Positions 42,690 to 53,100 of a stretch of DNA of 64,000 bases are shown in pieces; position 1 is the first letter of the stretch; every line of letters begins with the position of its first letter. The stretch is from Prosthecobacter sp. GTDB lineage: Bacteria > Verrucomicrobiota > Verrucomicrobiia > Verrucomicrobiales > Verrucomicrobiaceae. The notes beneath the pieces are model-generated. The model was not told where the DNA came from, ran no database searches, and was given only the letters and a program-made list of their open reading frames with translations. The stretch lies in NCBI RefSeq assembly GCF_014879935.1, contig NZ_JACSRD010000241.1:1-64000 (forward strand), given 5' to 3'. Made by a program: the position numbers and the translations under genes.

Positions 42690-44366
42690 ATGCAAGAACT
42701 CCGCCTCATCACCCTGCTTTCCATCCTTCTCCTGCCACGACTCGCTGCAGCGTGGGGAGCGGGGCATGATGATGTGGCGCGTGAGGTGATGGGTCGGCTA
42801 CCGGAGGCGCTGCGGACGAAATTCACGCCGGAAATCATCGAGGAGGCGATCAAGCATGACAGCCATTACCCGGACAGTTTTCAGCCGTTTTTGCCCGAGG
42901 AGGTCGGAGAGAAGGCCGTCGCAGCACTGAAGCAGGCGGGGCTGAAGTCGCGCTACGATCTGCATCTCGATCATGGACGCGTGGCGGGCTTTGCGCAGCT
43001 CGTGGAGGCGATTCGCGAGGGCGATGCGGCGCACATCGCGCACTGGATCGCGTCGCATTCGCACGTCATCGCGGACATGGCGGCGTGCAATCACGATCCC
43101 ATGGTGCACACCGCGACCTACGGCTGGGGTCCGTGGAAGGTGAAGCTGCCGCATGAGGGTGATTTCTCGAAGGTGGCCCCGCTGCTCGATCTCGGCGGCT
43201 CGGGGCACGACACCGCAGGCGGTGCGGAGGCCTTCGCGGCGGCGATTGATCGGATCATGCTGCGTGATGACGGTCGCGATGCCGCACGGCAGATTCAGGA
43301 ACTGCTACTCTATGGACAAGAGGGCGCACGCTTTTGTAGTTCGCGTGGGGTGAAGGTGCTGCAAGGCGCGGCGGCCTGGATCGACACGCAGGACCTGAAG
43401 GGCCGCGAGATGCTCTGGCAAAACATCGGCGAACTCGGTGCCTGGGCCGTGGTGCGCACTTTGCGCGATGTGGAGGTGGCGATGCGTTTCGCCAAAGACG
43501 GCACGCAGGTCCAGCTCACGCCCGAGGCCACCGCGGCGGCGAAAAGCACCATCGAGTCGCTCATGCGTGAGCGTCGCCTGGATGAGGACGCGCTCTTTGC
43601 GCCTGTGCTGCGTGAGTTGCAGCCAGGTGATGCAAACATCACCGGCATCGTCCTGGAGCCCACATGGGACATGAACGATGCCATGCTCGGCTTCTCCAGC
43701 CGCGTGCAAAGTGCCGCCACGGTGCGCACGCTGCAAAAACTCGGCCGCCCGCATGCCACTTTCGATGTGCGGCGATTGCTCGCGGAGGGTTTTCCAGAGC
43801 CGAAGCAGGTGCCGCTCATGATCGTCGTCGCCACGCAGTTCACCAGCTACCACTGGATGAAGACGGACGTGCTCGAAACGGCGCTCGCCGATTATCTGAA
43901 GCGCGGCGGACGCGTGCTGTGGATCATGGGACATGGCGGATGGCCGAAGAAGGTGCTCGCGCCCTTCAGCAGCGCCTTGCAGCGCACCGAGAAGGCCTAC
44001 CTGCCAGTGCCGGGGAAGCGCTTCACCGGCTCCAAACTCATCGCGCATCTTCCCGGAGACCCCGCGTGGCAGATCGTGAACACGCCCGAGACTCCCGCCG
44101 GCTGGCAGCGCCCCTACTGCCCATGGCGACTGGAACCCACCACCGACACCGCCCTCGAACCGCTGCTCACCCTCGAAAGCGAAGGCGTGAAGCACCTCGT
44201 CGGAGCCTGCACCTCCGATCATCGCCTCGCCCTGCTGCCGATCTATGCTGTGACGCCGCATCTCCTGAGCGGAGAAAGCCGTGTCACCTCGCCCTCCGAG
44301 CCGGAGCTGGATGAAGCGAGCACGAAAGTGCTGCTAGGAGTGATGGAGAAGATGGTCGGGAAGTGA
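42690..44366 (+). CDS. Secreted zinc-phospholipase C/S1-P1-like protein, second type
   Basis: 558 residues from ATG 42690; the signal peptide ends LPRLAAA, so the mature protein would begin WGAGHDDVAREVMG. Trp at position 1 with GHDD is the zinc-binding start of the phospholipase C/S1-P1 fold, as in 32123-33478. Further candidate ligands are HIAHWIASHSHVIADMAACNHDP. Residues about 330-558 form a different domain (VPLMIVVATQFTSYHWMKTDVL, GGRVLWIMGHGGWPKK), like the GATase/ThuA-type folds that hold a Rossmann-like core. Substrate unknown. It starts 34 bases after the giant gene, so the two may be co-transcribed. Confidence 0.72.
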   Translation: MQELRLITLLSILLLPRLAAAWGAGHDDVAREVMGRLPEALRTKFTPEIIEEAIKHDSHYPDSFQPFLPEEVGEKAVAALKQAGLKSRYDLHLDHGRVAGFAQLVEAIREGDAAHIAHWIASHSHVIADMAACNHDPMVHTATYGWGPWKVKLPHEGDFSKVAPLLDLGGSGHDTAGGAEAFAAAIDRIMLRDDGRDAARQIQELLLYGQEGARFCSSRGVKVLQGAAAWIDTQDLKGREMLWQNIGELGAWAVVRTLRDVEVAMRFAKDGTQVQLTPEATAAAKSTIESLMRERRLDEDALFAPVLRELQPGDANITGIVLEPTWDMNDAMLGFSSRVQSAATVRTLQKLGRPHATFDVRRLLAEGFPEPKQVPLMIVVATQFTSYHWMKTDVLETALADYLKRGGRVLWIMGHGGWPKKVLAPFSSALQRTEKAYLPVPGKRFTGSKLIAHLPGDPAWQIVNTPETPAGWQRPYCPWRLEPTTDTALEPLLTLESEGVKHLVGACTSDHRLALLPIYAVTPHLLSGESRVTSPSEPELDEASTKVLLGVMEKMVGK

Positions 44367-44378
44367 TCTGCCAAAACG

Positions 44379-46412
44379 CTATTCACCACGGGCCTCCACG
44401 CCCTTCTTCAGCACCTCCATCTGAAGCTCGCGCCAGGCTGCGGTGCCGTGGCGGGCTTTGACGGGCTCGATGGTCAGGGTATCGCCGGCTTCGAGGAGGT
44501 GGCGCTGGACTTTCACGGGATCGACGGCTCGCGGGGCGATGTTTTGCTGCACGGCGAGCGCGGCGATGACGCCGACGGCCTGGCCGATGTTCAGGGTGTG
44601 GGGTTGCAGGCGCGTGGCGCCGTTGACCATGCGGCTTTGGCTGAAGTTTTTCTCGGCGGGGAGGAAGCCATCGAGCGTTTCGGGGATGAGGCACTCGAAC
44701 GGAATGGCGAAGGGGCCGACGCCGCGTTCGCCGAACTTGTGCGGGATGTCGCTCTCGCGGTCGAGCTCGGGTTCGAGCCATTCTTTGCGCATGGAGCCGT
44801 GCAGGTCGATGGCGTAGTCGCCTAGCGCGATGGTGTGGCGAAATTGCAGCGGCTTGCTGGTCACGCGTTCGATCTCGGCGGGACGCAGCGTGTGCAGGCC
44901 GACGATGCGGCGGCTCTCGCGCGTGTAGGGGATGACGCAGAAATGCACGAGCACCGCGCGAAACGGCGCGAGTTCTGGTTGCTCCTTGATCCACGCATCG
45001 ACCTCGGCGCAATGCGCGGGCGTGTCGTAGCCTTCGTCGTTCGCCACTGACCAGTCGGTCTTGCCGAGCGTGGCTTGGATATAGTGGAGAAGATGCAGCG
45101 TCTTGAGCTGCATGACGCGATTCATCGCGAGACGTGCAGCGGGATCTTCGATCTCGGCGACGGTGGAATGCACGTCGTTGTTGTAGTTCAAATGCGTGCG
45201 CGTGATGACGCTGTTGTCGGCCGGGCGGGCGCTGTCCGGCATGCCGCGATAGCCGATGAAGGTGGCCCAGTTCCACGGTTTGGCCTTCAAATCGACCTTC
45301 TCACCGGCGACGAGCGATTTGGCAAAGGTGGCGTGCACCTTGTCGGTGTAGCCGGGTGGTTTTTCGCGCACGAGCAGCTCATCGGGCACGCCCTGCGGAT
45401 ACTGTTTCACCACGGCGGTCCAGGTGTTGGACTGCACATGGCGTTTCGGGTCGATGGCATCGCTGAGGCAATTGCCCACACGATAGCGGGCTCCGGTGAT
45501 CGGGATCACATCGCCCCACTCGGTGGCATCGACGAGCACCTTGCAGGCGATGCGGCGCGTCTGGCCTGCATGGCTGATTTCGACGCCGGTGATCGTGTTG
45601 CCATCCTTCGTGACTTTGGAAACACGGGCGAGCAGGGCCAGATCGAGCACGCCACGGCCTTTCGCATCGCCCAGCATGACGTGGAGCAATCGACGGCCCA
45701 CGCGTGGCTCGACGCCGACGTGACCATGCCAGTAAGCCGTGAGATGATTCACGCCGAGCGGCCGGTAATGCGCGGCGATGAGCCCGCAAAGCTCGCGATA
45801 GAGCCCGCGCTCGCGCACCAGCGTGCGGCCCTCGTCCATCGAGGTCACGCCCGCAGCCATCGCCTGACCGCCGATCCAGTCCGTCTCCTCCAAAAGCAGC
45901 ACGCTGGCTCCCAGTCTCGCTGCCTGCACCCCTGCACCGACACCACCCATGCCCGCACCGGCGATGACGACATCATAACTCTCGCGCAGCTCATCAAAGC
46001 TCGTCGCCTCCAGCGGCGTGGCATTCACCGACTTCGGCGGATCGACCGGCAACTGCGCCGCACCGCGAGTCAGCACGATGGCGACATTTTTGCCGACGCA
46101 CACGCCGCCGGGAATCGCCGTCTTCTTCCAATAATCCGGCGAACCGAGCACGCGCTGCTTCGTGAGCACTTCGAGCGCCTCATCCAGCGTTTTCACCGGC
46201 TTGTAGATGCCCGCGATTTTGATCAACAGCGACCCCACACGAGCGCCATCGCATTTTCCGGCCTCGGTAGCGTTCTCCCGCCAGTAATCCGGCGACTCGA
46301 TGATGTGCTTTTCCGCCAACGCCGCTAGATCCTCCTCCGTGAACTGCGTGCTGGCAGCCTGCGATGTGAGCGTGAAGGCGAGAAAGAGCGAAAAGAAGGC
46401 GCGGAGGTGCAT
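44379..46412 (-). CDS. Secreted FAD-dependent oxidoreductase
   Basis: 677 residues from ATG 46412 with a signal peptide ending TLTSQAA. Two repeated units of about 45 residues follow the signal (ESPDYWRENATEAGKCDG and GSPDYWKKTAIPGGVCVG), then the FAD-binding fold (YDVVIAGAGMGGVGAGVQAARLG, WIGGQAMAAGVTSMDEG). The C-terminal part has NGATRLQPHTLNIGQAVGVI, the FAD-oxidoreductase (PF12831-like) ending. The secreted form is common in Planctomycetes and Verrucomicrobia, often with polysaccharide genes. Substrate unknown. Confidence 0.85.
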   Translation of the reverse strand: MHLRAFFSLFLAFTLTSQAASTQFTEEDLAALAEKHIIESPDYWRENATEAGKCDGARVGSLLIKIAGIYKPVKTLDEALEVLTKQRVLGSPDYWKKTAIPGGVCVGKNVAIVLTRGAAQLPVDPPKSVNATPLEATSFDELRESYDVVIAGAGMGGVGAGVQAARLGASVLLLEETDWIGGQAMAAGVTSMDEGRTLVRERGLYRELCGLIAAHYRPLGVNHLTAYWHGHVGVEPRVGRRLLHVMLGDAKGRGVLDLALLARVSKVTKDGNTITGVEISHAGQTRRIACKVLVDATEWGDVIPITGARYRVGNCLSDAIDPKRHVQSNTWTAVVKQYPQGVPDELLVREKPPGYTDKVHATFAKSLVAGEKVDLKAKPWNWATFIGYRGMPDSARPADNSVITRTHLNYNNDVHSTVAEIEDPAARLAMNRVMQLKTLHLLHYIQATLGKTDWSVANDEGYDTPAHCAEVDAWIKEQPELAPFRAVLVHFCVIPYTRESRRIVGLHTLRPAEIERVTSKPLQFRHTIALGDYAIDLHGSMRKEWLEPELDRESDIPHKFGERGVGPFAIPFECLIPETLDGFLPAEKNFSQSRMVNGATRLQPHTLNIGQAVGVIAALAVQQNIAPRAVDPVKVQRHLLEAGDTLTIEPVKARHGTAAWRELQMEVLKKGVEARGE

Positions 46413-46450
46413 GATGAGGGGCGAAGACGGTTTATTCCCTGCGGGCCTGC

Positions 46451-47440
46451 TCACTTCTGACGGAGGCGATACTTTTGCAGGCTGCTGTTCGGTTTGTCAG
46501 GCAGCGTGCGCTCGATCAGGCCGGCCTCCAGGGCAGGTTGCAGGTAGTTTTTGCGGAAGGTGGGCCGGTGGGCGAGGCGCAACTTTTTCATGCAGGCCAG
46601 CGCGGTCAATGGCTGTGCAGCGAGGCATTTGAGAAGCGCTTTGACTTGGTCGCTCACTTGATCGCCGACTTGGTCGGTGGCGGAGGCTTCGTGCAGGGCT
46701 TGCAGCTGGGCGGAAAGGAGGAATTCGATGAAGGCGGTGGAGTTGCCCGCCCTGTCGGAGGTCGCGAGCGCCGCGTAATACTCGGCCTGCCGCTCCCGGA
46801 TCACGGTTTCGACCGGCACCCAGGCCAGCAGCGGCTTCCACCGGCTCAGGATGAGCGTCTGCCAAAGCCTTCCCATGCGCCCGTTGCCATCTGAGAAGGG
46901 ATGGATGAACTCAAACTCATAGTGAAACACGCAGCTCGCGATCAGCGGATGCGCATCGGTGTTCTTGAGCCAGTTGAGCAGCTCGTTCATGAGTCCCGGC
47001 ACGCGGGCGGCAGGCGGAGCCAGATGCACGATCTTTTTTCCCTGGGCGATTCCGACGCCAGTAGTGCGAAAGCGTCCCGGATGGTCCACGAGGCCGCTCA
47101 TGAGCAGTTTGTGAGCGGTCAGCAAATCTTTGGATGACCACGGTTTCCATGCCGGCATCGCCTCGTAGGCGGCGAAGGCATTGCGGACCTCCTGGATTTC
47201 CTTTGGTGGTCCCAACACTCGCTTGCCCGCGATCACTGCGGTAACTTGCTCGAGTGTGAGTGAGTTGTTCTCGATGGCCAGAGAGGCTTGGATCGACCGC
47301 AGGCGGTTTCCGCGGCGCAAAGTCGGCGGAGTAGGTGAGCCCGCTCGCCCAGTGAGCTGCCCCAGCGCCTCACCAATATCTGCCACCAGCGCGAGGACGC
47401 GCGGTGTCAGCGTGTAGGGTGGTTGGTAGGACGTGCCCAT
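46451..47440 (-). CDS. Fic-family protein (AMPylase-type) with N-terminal inhibitory helix
   Basis: 329 residues. The catalytic loop HPFSDGNGRMGR carries the His and Asn-Gly-Arg of active Fic enzymes. The autoinhibitory helix motif (S/T)xxxE(G/N) is seen upstream as SLAIEN, so it is a class II Fic regulated by its own N-terminus. Flap residues HLAPPAARVP precede the loop. The C-terminus (DQVGDQVSDQVKALLKCLAA onward) is winged-helix-like. Fic proteins transfer AMP or other nucleotide parts to proteins; the target is unknown. Confidence 0.9.
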   Translation of the reverse strand: MGTSYQPPYTLTPRVLALVADIGEALGQLTGRAGSPTPPTLRRGNRLRSIQASLAIENNSLTLEQVTAVIAGKRVLGPPKEIQEVRNAFAAYEAMPAWKPWSSKDLLTAHKLLMSGLVDHPGRFRTTGVGIAQGKKIVHLAPPAARVPGLMNELLNWLKNTDAHPLIASCVFHYEFEFIHPFSDGNGRMGRLWQTLILSRWKPLLAWVPVETVIRERQAEYYAALATSDRAGNSTAFIEFLLSAQLQALHEASATDQVGDQVSDQVKALLKCLAAQPLTALACMKKLRLAHRPTFRKNYLQPALEAGLIERTLPDKPNSSLQKYRLRQK

Positions 47441-47506
47441 GGGCAGTCATTAAAGCATGAGGAAAGCGCGGATGGAAAGCGTTGTGTGTGCTTCTAATCC
47501 CCAATC

Positions 47507-48811
47507 ATGACTTTGAGGCTTCTTCTTCCTGTTTTTCTCGCCGCAGCCGCTTTCGCGGCGGATGGGCCGGTTTCCGGCGAAATCTCCGTGGCGGCTTATC
47601 CGTCGATTCAGGCGGCTTTGGCGGCGAATCCGGGAAAACTCGTTTTTGTGCCGGCGGGCGATCATGGGATCACGGAGAAGATTCGTATCCGGGGCGAGCG
47701 GAGCGGGCTTTATGGGCCGGGGCGCATCATTCAGCAGAATCCTGAGCAACCGATTATCGAAATCGAAAACGCCAAGGGCATCGAGATCCGCGATGTGACG
47801 CTCACGCGGCCGGATGACAAGACGGAGACGCAGACTGAGGCGCTGCGGGCGCAAAACTGCCGCGATTTGGTCATCGAGAACGTGAAGGTGATCAACAACC
47901 GCACGAAGTCGGGCGCGATTTTGGTCACGGACAGCCGCACGACGCGGATCAGCCGCTGTTTGGTGCGCAATTACATGAAGGTGAGCATTGATGACCGCAC
48001 GCAGGGCGATGTTTCCGGCTACGCGTTTCGTTGCACGGACGGCACGGGCATCATGGTGCGGTATTGCCAGGGCACACTCATCGAGGGCAATCACGTCATC
48101 GAAGAGACGTATTTCCCGTCGAAGGAGAGCCGCGACAAATTCAAGCTGGGTGTCTTTGTGAAAAAGAACCCGCAAAAAGGCCCGCATCTCAGCCAGCAGG
48201 CCTGGGACGCCGGTTACACGGACAATTGGCGGCAAGGAAGCGCCATCCAGGTGACCGCGCCGGAGACCAGCGACTTCACGCGATTGCTCGGCAACCACAT
48301 CGAAAATGCCGCGCAGGGCATCGACCTGCACTGCGACCATGTGATTGTCTCGAACAACATCGTCAATCATGCGCACATCGGCATGAAGGCGATGCACGGC
48401 AGCCGCAACGTGCTCATCACGGGCAATCAATTCAGCCGCAACGACCTGTGGGCGATCGGTTTGATGCCCGGAGCGGCGGCACATCCGGCGCAGGACGGCA
48501 AACCGGCGAATGCAGACGGCGGATCGATCATCGCGAACAACCTCATCTCCGATTTCGGCTATGGCGATGCGCACTGGATGTGGGGCGAGGAGCGTTCGCC
48601 CTTCAAATTCGACGCGGGACAGGACCCGGACGATCCACCGCTCACGGAAGTGCTCATCCAGGGTAATCTTGTGCATAACACAGGTGCGCCGCGCTACATC
48701 TACGACGTCCTCATCGCCAACGAGCCCAGTGGTCCGCAGGGACTGCATTTCAGCAACAACGTCTTCCCACCGGGCACACGCGGCGTGTGCAATCAGGAGA
48801 TGAAGCCGTGA
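47507..48811 (+). CDS. Secreted right-handed parallel beta-helix protein
   Basis: 434 residues, signal peptide ending AAAFAA. Repeated beta-helix turns are visible: IEIENAKGIEIRDVTLTRP, CRDLVIENVKVINNRT, TRISRCLVRNY, GTLIEGNHVIEE, DHVIVSNNIVNHAHIG and RNVLITGNQFSRND. Such proteins are often polysaccharide lyases or hydrolases (pectate-lyase-like), but no catalytic site can be named. It is divergent from the Fic gene. Confidence 0.82.
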   Translation: MTLRLLLPVFLAAAAFAADGPVSGEISVAAYPSIQAALAANPGKLVFVPAGDHGITEKIRIRGERSGLYGPGRIIQQNPEQPIIEIENAKGIEIRDVTLTRPDDKTETQTEALRAQNCRDLVIENVKVINNRTKSGAILVTDSRTTRISRCLVRNYMKVSIDDRTQGDVSGYAFRCTDGTGIMVRYCQGTLIEGNHVIEETYFPSKESRDKFKLGVFVKKNPQKGPHLSQQAWDAGYTDNWRQGSAIQVTAPETSDFTRLLGNHIENAAQGIDLHCDHVIVSNNIVNHAHIGMKAMHGSRNVLITGNQFSRNDLWAIGLMPGAAAHPAQDGKPANADGGSIIANNLISDFGYGDAHWMWGEERSPFKFDAGQDPDDPPLTEVLIQGNLVHNTGAPRYIYDVLIANEPSGPQGLHFSNNVFPPGTRGVCNQEMKP

Positions 48812-49004
48812 TGCATGGCTTTTGTCGAAACGCAGGACTTGTCTGGCTGGAGAGCTGTCAACCTGCGCCTATCTCATGAGGTCATGGGATAGGGATTGTG
48901 GCTCCGCTGACCTAAACCGGTGCTGCTGAAAGAAGACGCACCCAGGGGGATCTACAATTCACGACTTTTCCGGCTCGTTGCTTTATCGCAAGCTTGCGCG
49001 GTGC

Positions 49005-50054
49005 TCACTTCGCCCGTGTCTGGAACGTGCGTGAGTGCTTCTGCGACGGCACATTCACCGTGTAGCTCTTTGCGTCCGCGGTGACCGTGCAGTAGATGTG
49101 ATGCGCGGCGCAGCCATCAGCCAGATCGCCGTGATTGGCGATCATGGCCTTGTCAGCGGTGTTCTCGTGGTCGTCGCGGATGTTCTCATGCACCTGATAC
49201 ATGGCCTGGATGGTCGGCGTGGACTTCAGGGCGTCCATGGCGCTCTTGCTCGTGCCTTTCTTCGGGCCGTTGTTCATCACGGAAACCGTCGGCTGCAGGC
49301 TGCGAACGAGGACGGGGTTGCTGCTTACGTCGAGGCCGTGGTGGTTGACCTGATAAAGATCGACGGTGCCGACGAGGTTGAAGGGCGTGACGAGCTTCTC
49401 CTCCACATTCCAGGTCAAATCACCGCCGTCAAAGAAGCGGAAGTCGCCGAACTCCAGCAGCAGCACGACGCTGTTCGCGTTGTCGGTGGGATCAGGCGCT
49501 TTCGGCGGCACGGAGCCGGTGAGCGGGTTCTGCGCTTGATCGGGATAGGGTGGGATGAACTTCTGATTTGCCCCGAGGCAACGCAGCTTCAGTTTCGGGC
49601 CGCTCTCACTCTGCTTGAGTGGAATCACATCTCCTGCGGCCAGCGTCACACGCTTTTCCACCTTCGCATCGCGATACGGGCGGCTCATCAAGGTCCAGCG
49701 CATGTCCTTGCCTCTGCCATCGGGGCTGTCTTCCGTGATGCCCTTGTCGTAAAGCGCGCCCACGGGCATCAGCGCCGCCAGTTCGGCCAGACCGCCGAAG
49801 TGGTCGCCGTGGAAGTGCGTGATGACGACATGATCGATGCGCTTCAGCCCGGCGATCTCGGTGGCAACCTTCTGAATGCGCTGCGGATCGCGTCCGCCCG
49901 GATTCCCGGTGTCCACGAGCACGGATTCGCCCTCGGGTGTGACAATCAGCGTCGAGCCACCGCCTTCGGAGTCGATCCAGTAGATGTCGAGCGTCTTGTC
50001 ACGAGCGACGGCGGTGAGAGTGAAGGCGAGGAGGGCGATGAGGGTGCGGATCAT
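49005..50054 (-). CDS. Exported metallo-beta-lactamase-fold hydrolase (ComEC-C-like)
   Basis: 349 residues from ATG 50054 with a signal peptide ending LTAVA. Metal-binding motif [11 protein letters not shown] (HxHxDH) with VDTGNPGG before it, then FRFFDGGDL and [15 protein letters not shown], which resemble the ComEC C-terminal hydrolase domain. The substrate may be a nucleic acid or a phosphodiester. No partner gene hints at the role. Its start is near two hairpins at 50105-50152. Confidence 0.83.
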   Translation of the reverse strand: MIRTLIALLAFTLTAVARDKTLDIYWIDSEGGGSTLIVTPEGESVLVDTGNPGGRDPQRIQKVATEIAGLKRIDHVVITHFHGDHFGGLAELAALMPVGALYDKGITEDSPDGRGKDMRWTLMSRPYRDAKVEKRVTLAAGDVIPLKQSESGPKLKLRCLGANQKFIPPYPDQAQNPLTGSVPPKAPDPTDNANSVVLLLEFGDFRFFDGGDLTWNVEEKLVTPFNLVGTVDLYQVNHHGLDVSSNPVLVRSLQPTVSVMNNGPKKGTSKSAMDALKSTPTIQAMYQVHENIRDDHENTADKAMIANHGDLADGCAAHHIYCTVTADAKSYTVNVPSQKHSRTFQTRAK

Positions 50055-50104
50055 GGCAGGTGGTGCGTTGTTCACGGTTGAGTGAGGAAGAGTCTCTCGG
50101 CGTA

Positions 50105-50152
50105 GATTCGAGTGTCACTCGAATCCCTGAGGCTTCGATTGCCAATCGAAGC
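50105..50152. repeat. Two tandem palindromes between convergent-to-tandem genes
   Basis: Palindrome 1: GATTCGAGTG-T-CACTCGAATC (50105-50125), perfect 10-base arms. Palindrome 2: GCTTCGATT-GCC-AATCGAAGC (50132-50152), perfect 9-base arms, overlapping the stop of the giant gene. No T run. REP-like or mRNA-end structures. Confidence 0.6.
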
Positions 50153-53100
50153 TACCGTCCCGGCGGATCGACTTCCTTCACGGTGGCGCCGTGGGTGTCG
50201 CTAAGCACGAGGATGGAGAGCTTGGAGACGTTGTTGAGCTCCGCGGGCTTCAGCATCGGGTAATCGAGGCCGTTGGCAGGCATGTCGGCACTTGGCGGTG
50301 CAGCCCCATTCTCCGGTGCATTCAGGCTGGCGTAGTCAAAGCGGCCGCGGAGGTCGGTGTAGCCGTCTTTGAAGAAGCGGACGGTGCCGTTGTTGAGCTT
50401 CGCATAGACCTTCACGTAGGCCTTCGGCAGCGGTTTGTCGGTGGTGACGTCGCGCGTTTCGAGGCGGCCGTAGTTTTCGGTGAGGGTGAGCTTGAGCGTG
50501 TTGGCGTGGTAGGCCTGCGTCTGGCGTTTTCCGGCACCGATGACCTCCACGAGCACGTTCGCCTTCGCGAATTCGCCCGGCAGCGGCATGTCGAGCTTGG
50601 TGGCGTCTTTGGGAAGGGCCTGCGTGGTGGTTTTGTTCGGCTTGATGATGCTGAACCGGCCCGCGTCCTGGCTGACGAAGGGATTGCTGCTGAAGCTGAA
50701 CTCCGGATCCATCAGGTAGTAGTTCAGCGTGACCTCGGAGAGGTTTTTCCAGTTGAGCGAGATGGTCTGTTTTTCGACCTTGAAGTCAAAACCGGGCTCG
50801 GTGGCCGTCAAAGCTCCTTGCTGGGCCTCTCGGTCGGGTTGGTTGGGTTTTTCGGGCTTCGTGGCTTTGCCGTCGATTTCGTCGGTTTGGGTCAAAACAT
50901 CCGAAAAGAGCGTTTTCCAGCGTGGAGGCAGTTCCGAGCCTGCGAGCCGCTTCGAGGCCACACCGCGTGCTGCCGCCACATCCCCCTCGTAAAAGGCCGC
51001 GTAGCACTGGAAGTAGTCGTGTTGGAGGCGCGTCGGCAGTTTCGTGGCGTCGATGGCCTTGAAGCGTGCCAGAGCCTCCTCGACGCGGTCCTGGAGGAAG
51101 AGGTGATAAACCACGCTCATGCTGTCCATGGCATCGAGCTGCGGCTTGTGCGCCAGCGCGGTGAGGAGCTGCGTGTATTGCTGCAGCACCGCGGGATTCG
51201 CGATGCGCCACTCGCTGCCGAGTCGATGGGCGCGTTGATTGACGAGCGGGCTGTATTCGAGGTGCTCGTAGCTGCGCAGCTCGATGGGTTCGATGGTGAG
51301 CAGCTTGCTGGCGAAGTAGGGGCCGTAGCCATCGTCGTCCTTCAAAAGCTGCCCGAGCATCGCCGCGTCGTTGTGCAGGAAGGCGTAGCTGAAGACCGCG
51401 TCGTTGCCGACATGATGCTGATTCATGAAGCCGACGAGCTTCTGGTAGAAATCGCCCTGCTTGCAGCGCCAGGCGACGCGTTCGAGGTCGAGCGCTTCAA
51501 GGTTGTTCTGCTCCAGGAAAGCGAAGACCTCGGCCTCGGTGCTGTTTTGCGAGACGTAATCCCACGAGGCCTTGTCCACCTGCGTGAGTTTGGCCACGAC
51601 GTTGAATTCCATCGGCTTCGCCGCCGCACCGCCGACGTTCACGGGGAAGTGCGCGAACTTCACGCCCGCCTTCGCGGACACCGCAGGGAAGTAGAAGTGA
51701 TACTCAAAGGTCTGCGTCGTGTAGGGCTCCAGGCGCACCTGTTTCGAGTCGGTGGCCTTGCTGCCGAGGATGGGAAGCGCGCCCTGCGGGATTTGCAGCA
51801 GCACGGCGGCCTTCACGCGACTGCTCGTCGGGTTCGTGACGACGACATTCGCGCCGTAGGTCACGCCGGTGAGGAATTCGTCCGTCACATACTTCTCGAA
51901 CTTCTCATTGCCCTCCATCCGGTAGCGGTCGCCCTGCCGGAAGAAGCTCTGCGAGACGAGGAGCTGGCCCTGCGCCGACTTGTCGCCATCCACGGGCTTG
52001 ATCTCCTTGTGGAAAAGAATGCACGGCCCGCCCGCGGTGAAGGTGAACTGGCCGTTCTCCGCCTTTGTGGTGTGCTTCGGTGCCTCAAACGGCAGATCGA
52101 GCACCGCCAGCGCCAGCATCATCTCCGGGAAGCTGTGGCAAGCCTCGGCGAAGTTCGGTGAAACGAAGCCACCCTTCGATCCCGCCGCCACCCACGCGGC
52201 GTAATCGTGCCAAAAGGCATTCACCGTGATGAGATCGGCGTTCTGCTCGGTGATGCGCCGCTTGTAGTAATTGTTCTCCGCCCATTCCTTCGTCGGGCCA
52301 AGGGCGCGGTAGAAGACGCGGACGAGTCCACGAGCGGCACCGGCGGCATCTCTGCCGAAGTATCCAAATCCTGCAATGGAACCAGCTCGCACAACCGGTT
52401 CGTTTAGGTCCACCCAACCGTTCAAAGCCAGTTCGCGTCCACTTCTAAGCTCTTCCAGTTCTTTGCGTCCAGCCATGCGATCACCATCTGCATCAGCTTT
52501 TCTCAACTCGGGAAGACGCTGGAGTTCATCTGCGGTCATTGAGCGGCGAAGGGCACCTGGGGCACCACCGACTCCAATGCCTTTGCCGAAACCACCACCA
52601 GCAGCAGGAGCCTCCGCTGCGAAACTATCCGCCGGGGCCGCAGGTGCTGCTGCGGGCATCGGCGACATGGGTGGAGGAGGAGACTTCGCCGCAGCGTCAT
52701 AAGCGGCCTTGTCGAATCCATCGAGGTCCCCTTTTTCCATCGCCCGGCCGCGCAGCGCCGTCTCAAACAGGCGGTCCGCTTCCTCCGGATTCGGCGGGAT
52801 CATTTCCCAAAGCTCACGCACATGCCGTGCAGCATTTGGCGCTTCGTTTTGAAGGCGCTGAGCCAGCAGGATGCGCTCGACGATGTTCAGGCGGGCGTAG
52901 GCCCAGGGTTCGAGGTGTTTCGAGAGATCGAGGCCGAGCAGATACTCGTCCATGAAGGTCTTGTCCTTCTTGTGGGCGAGGTAGGGCTTCACGACTTTGT
53001 CGAAGAAGGGCTTGTCCTTGTGCTGGAGGAAGAGGTTGAGCTCGTGGCAGGCGTATTCGCCGTATTTGGCGAGCTTTTCGTCGTCTTTGAGCTTCGGCCA

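Noticed and set aside
48812-49004. RNA gene in the gap between the beta-helix gene and the MBL-fold gene
   Set aside because: No tRNA-like clover, conserved RNA motif or strong hairpin was seen.
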